From: Polynucleobacter meluiroseus | GTDB lineage: Bacteria; Pseudomonadota; Gammaproteobacteria; Burkholderiales; Burkholderiaceae | Direction: 5' to 3' | Length of the DNA stretch: 5,658 nucleotides | NCBI GenBank assembly: GCA_945867755.1 | Contig: CAMBJN010000097.1 | Location: 1-5,658, forward strand | Shown: positions 5,452-5,658 of the stretch, one piece after another | Layout: each line of letters starts with the position of its first letter | How positions within the stretch are numbered: position 1 is the first letter of the stretch | The notes under the pieces: model-generated | What the model saw: the letters and a program-made list of their open reading frames with translations, nothing else | The model's database searches: none | Told to the model about the DNA's origin: nothing | Made by a program: the position numbers and the translations under genes

Positions 5452-5658
5452 ATGACTGGTCTGGTACGACTGTCTTTCGCAGCCTTTTTCTTTTTTTACT
5501 TTTCATATGTTGGGTTGATGTCACCCTATGCCAGTCTTTACTTTGCCAGTAAAGGCTTCGGCGCGATTGAAATCGCTGCCTTGATGTCGATGTTTCAGAT
5601 CACGCGCATCTTGGGCCCTTTTACTTGGGGTTGGTTGGCGGACATGCGCCGCGATCGT
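5452..5658 (+). CDS. MFS transporter, N-terminal part (runs off the window)
   Basis: ATG 5452 opens a frame that stays open to the last base (69 codons). Residues about 5-28 form a Phe-rich first helix ending in the pattern SYVGLMSPYASLYFASKG, and residues about 37-60 form a second helix with SMFQITRILGPFTWG. Next comes GWLADMRRDR (60-69), the loop 2-3 signature of the major facilitator superfamily (G-x-L-A-D-x-x-x-R). The style resembles the MFS_1_like / HcaT-NupG group of proton-driven uptake carriers. Substrate cannot be inferred. It begins 13 bases after the aroC stop with only a weak AGAG as ribosome site, so it probably relies on read-through translation and transcription from aroC. Confidence 0.85.
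   Translation, partial: MTGLVRLSFAAFFFFYFSYVGLMSPYASLYFASKGFGAIEIAALMSMFQITRILGPFTWGWLADMRRDR

Noticed and set aside
1..5658. A defence, mobile or otherwise new gene system.
   Set aside because: Every complete gene falls in a common chromosomal family. There are no recombinases, toxin-antitoxin pairs, tRNA genes, target-site duplications or abrupt composition changes visible.

Overview
The window is ordinary bacterial chromosome. Its coding density is high, it has no mobile element, phage, CRISPR or RNA gene that I can see, and no gene-free stretch is longer than about 150 bases. The protein families and their order (FAD-linked D-2-hydroxyacid dehydrogenase, DUF2069 membrane protein, WrbA, divergent YihY/BrkB, CBS protein, chorismate synthase, MFS transporter) look like a Burkholderiales betaproteobacterium. 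The moderate GC and compact spacing would suit a small-genome freshwater member such as Polynucleobacter. That placement rests on remembered gene order and protein style, not on a search.

Left part (1-2747): the 3' end of an unrecognised plus-strand gene converges on a minus-strand operon, and the two sides share one bidirectional hairpin terminator at 161-193. Read in the direction of transcription, the operon is wrbA (NAD(P)H:quinone oxidoreductase), a DUF2069 four-helix membrane protein whose start overlaps the wrbA stop by ATGA, then, 33 bases on, a FAD-linked oxidase of the D-lactate/D-2-hydroxyglutarate dehydrogenase type with all its metal and active-site residues. Two flavoenzymes flanking a small membrane protein suggest a redox theme, but no pathway is proven.

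Right part (2750-5658): all genes are on the plus strand. yihY (six-helix membrane protein) starts only two bases from the wrbA start, in the opposite direction. Next come a stand-alone two-CBS-domain protein with a perfect Shine-Dalgarno sequence, then aroC (complete chorismate synthase, last step of the shikimate pathway), then the first 69 codons of an MFS transporter that runs off the window 13 bases after aroC.

The best leads are regulatory. aroC has an extended -10 box placed so that transcription would begin at its start codon (a possible leaderless mRNA). The wrbA/yihY start region has almost no intergenic DNA, and its candidate promoters would overlap face to face. I found no convincing new multi-gene system.
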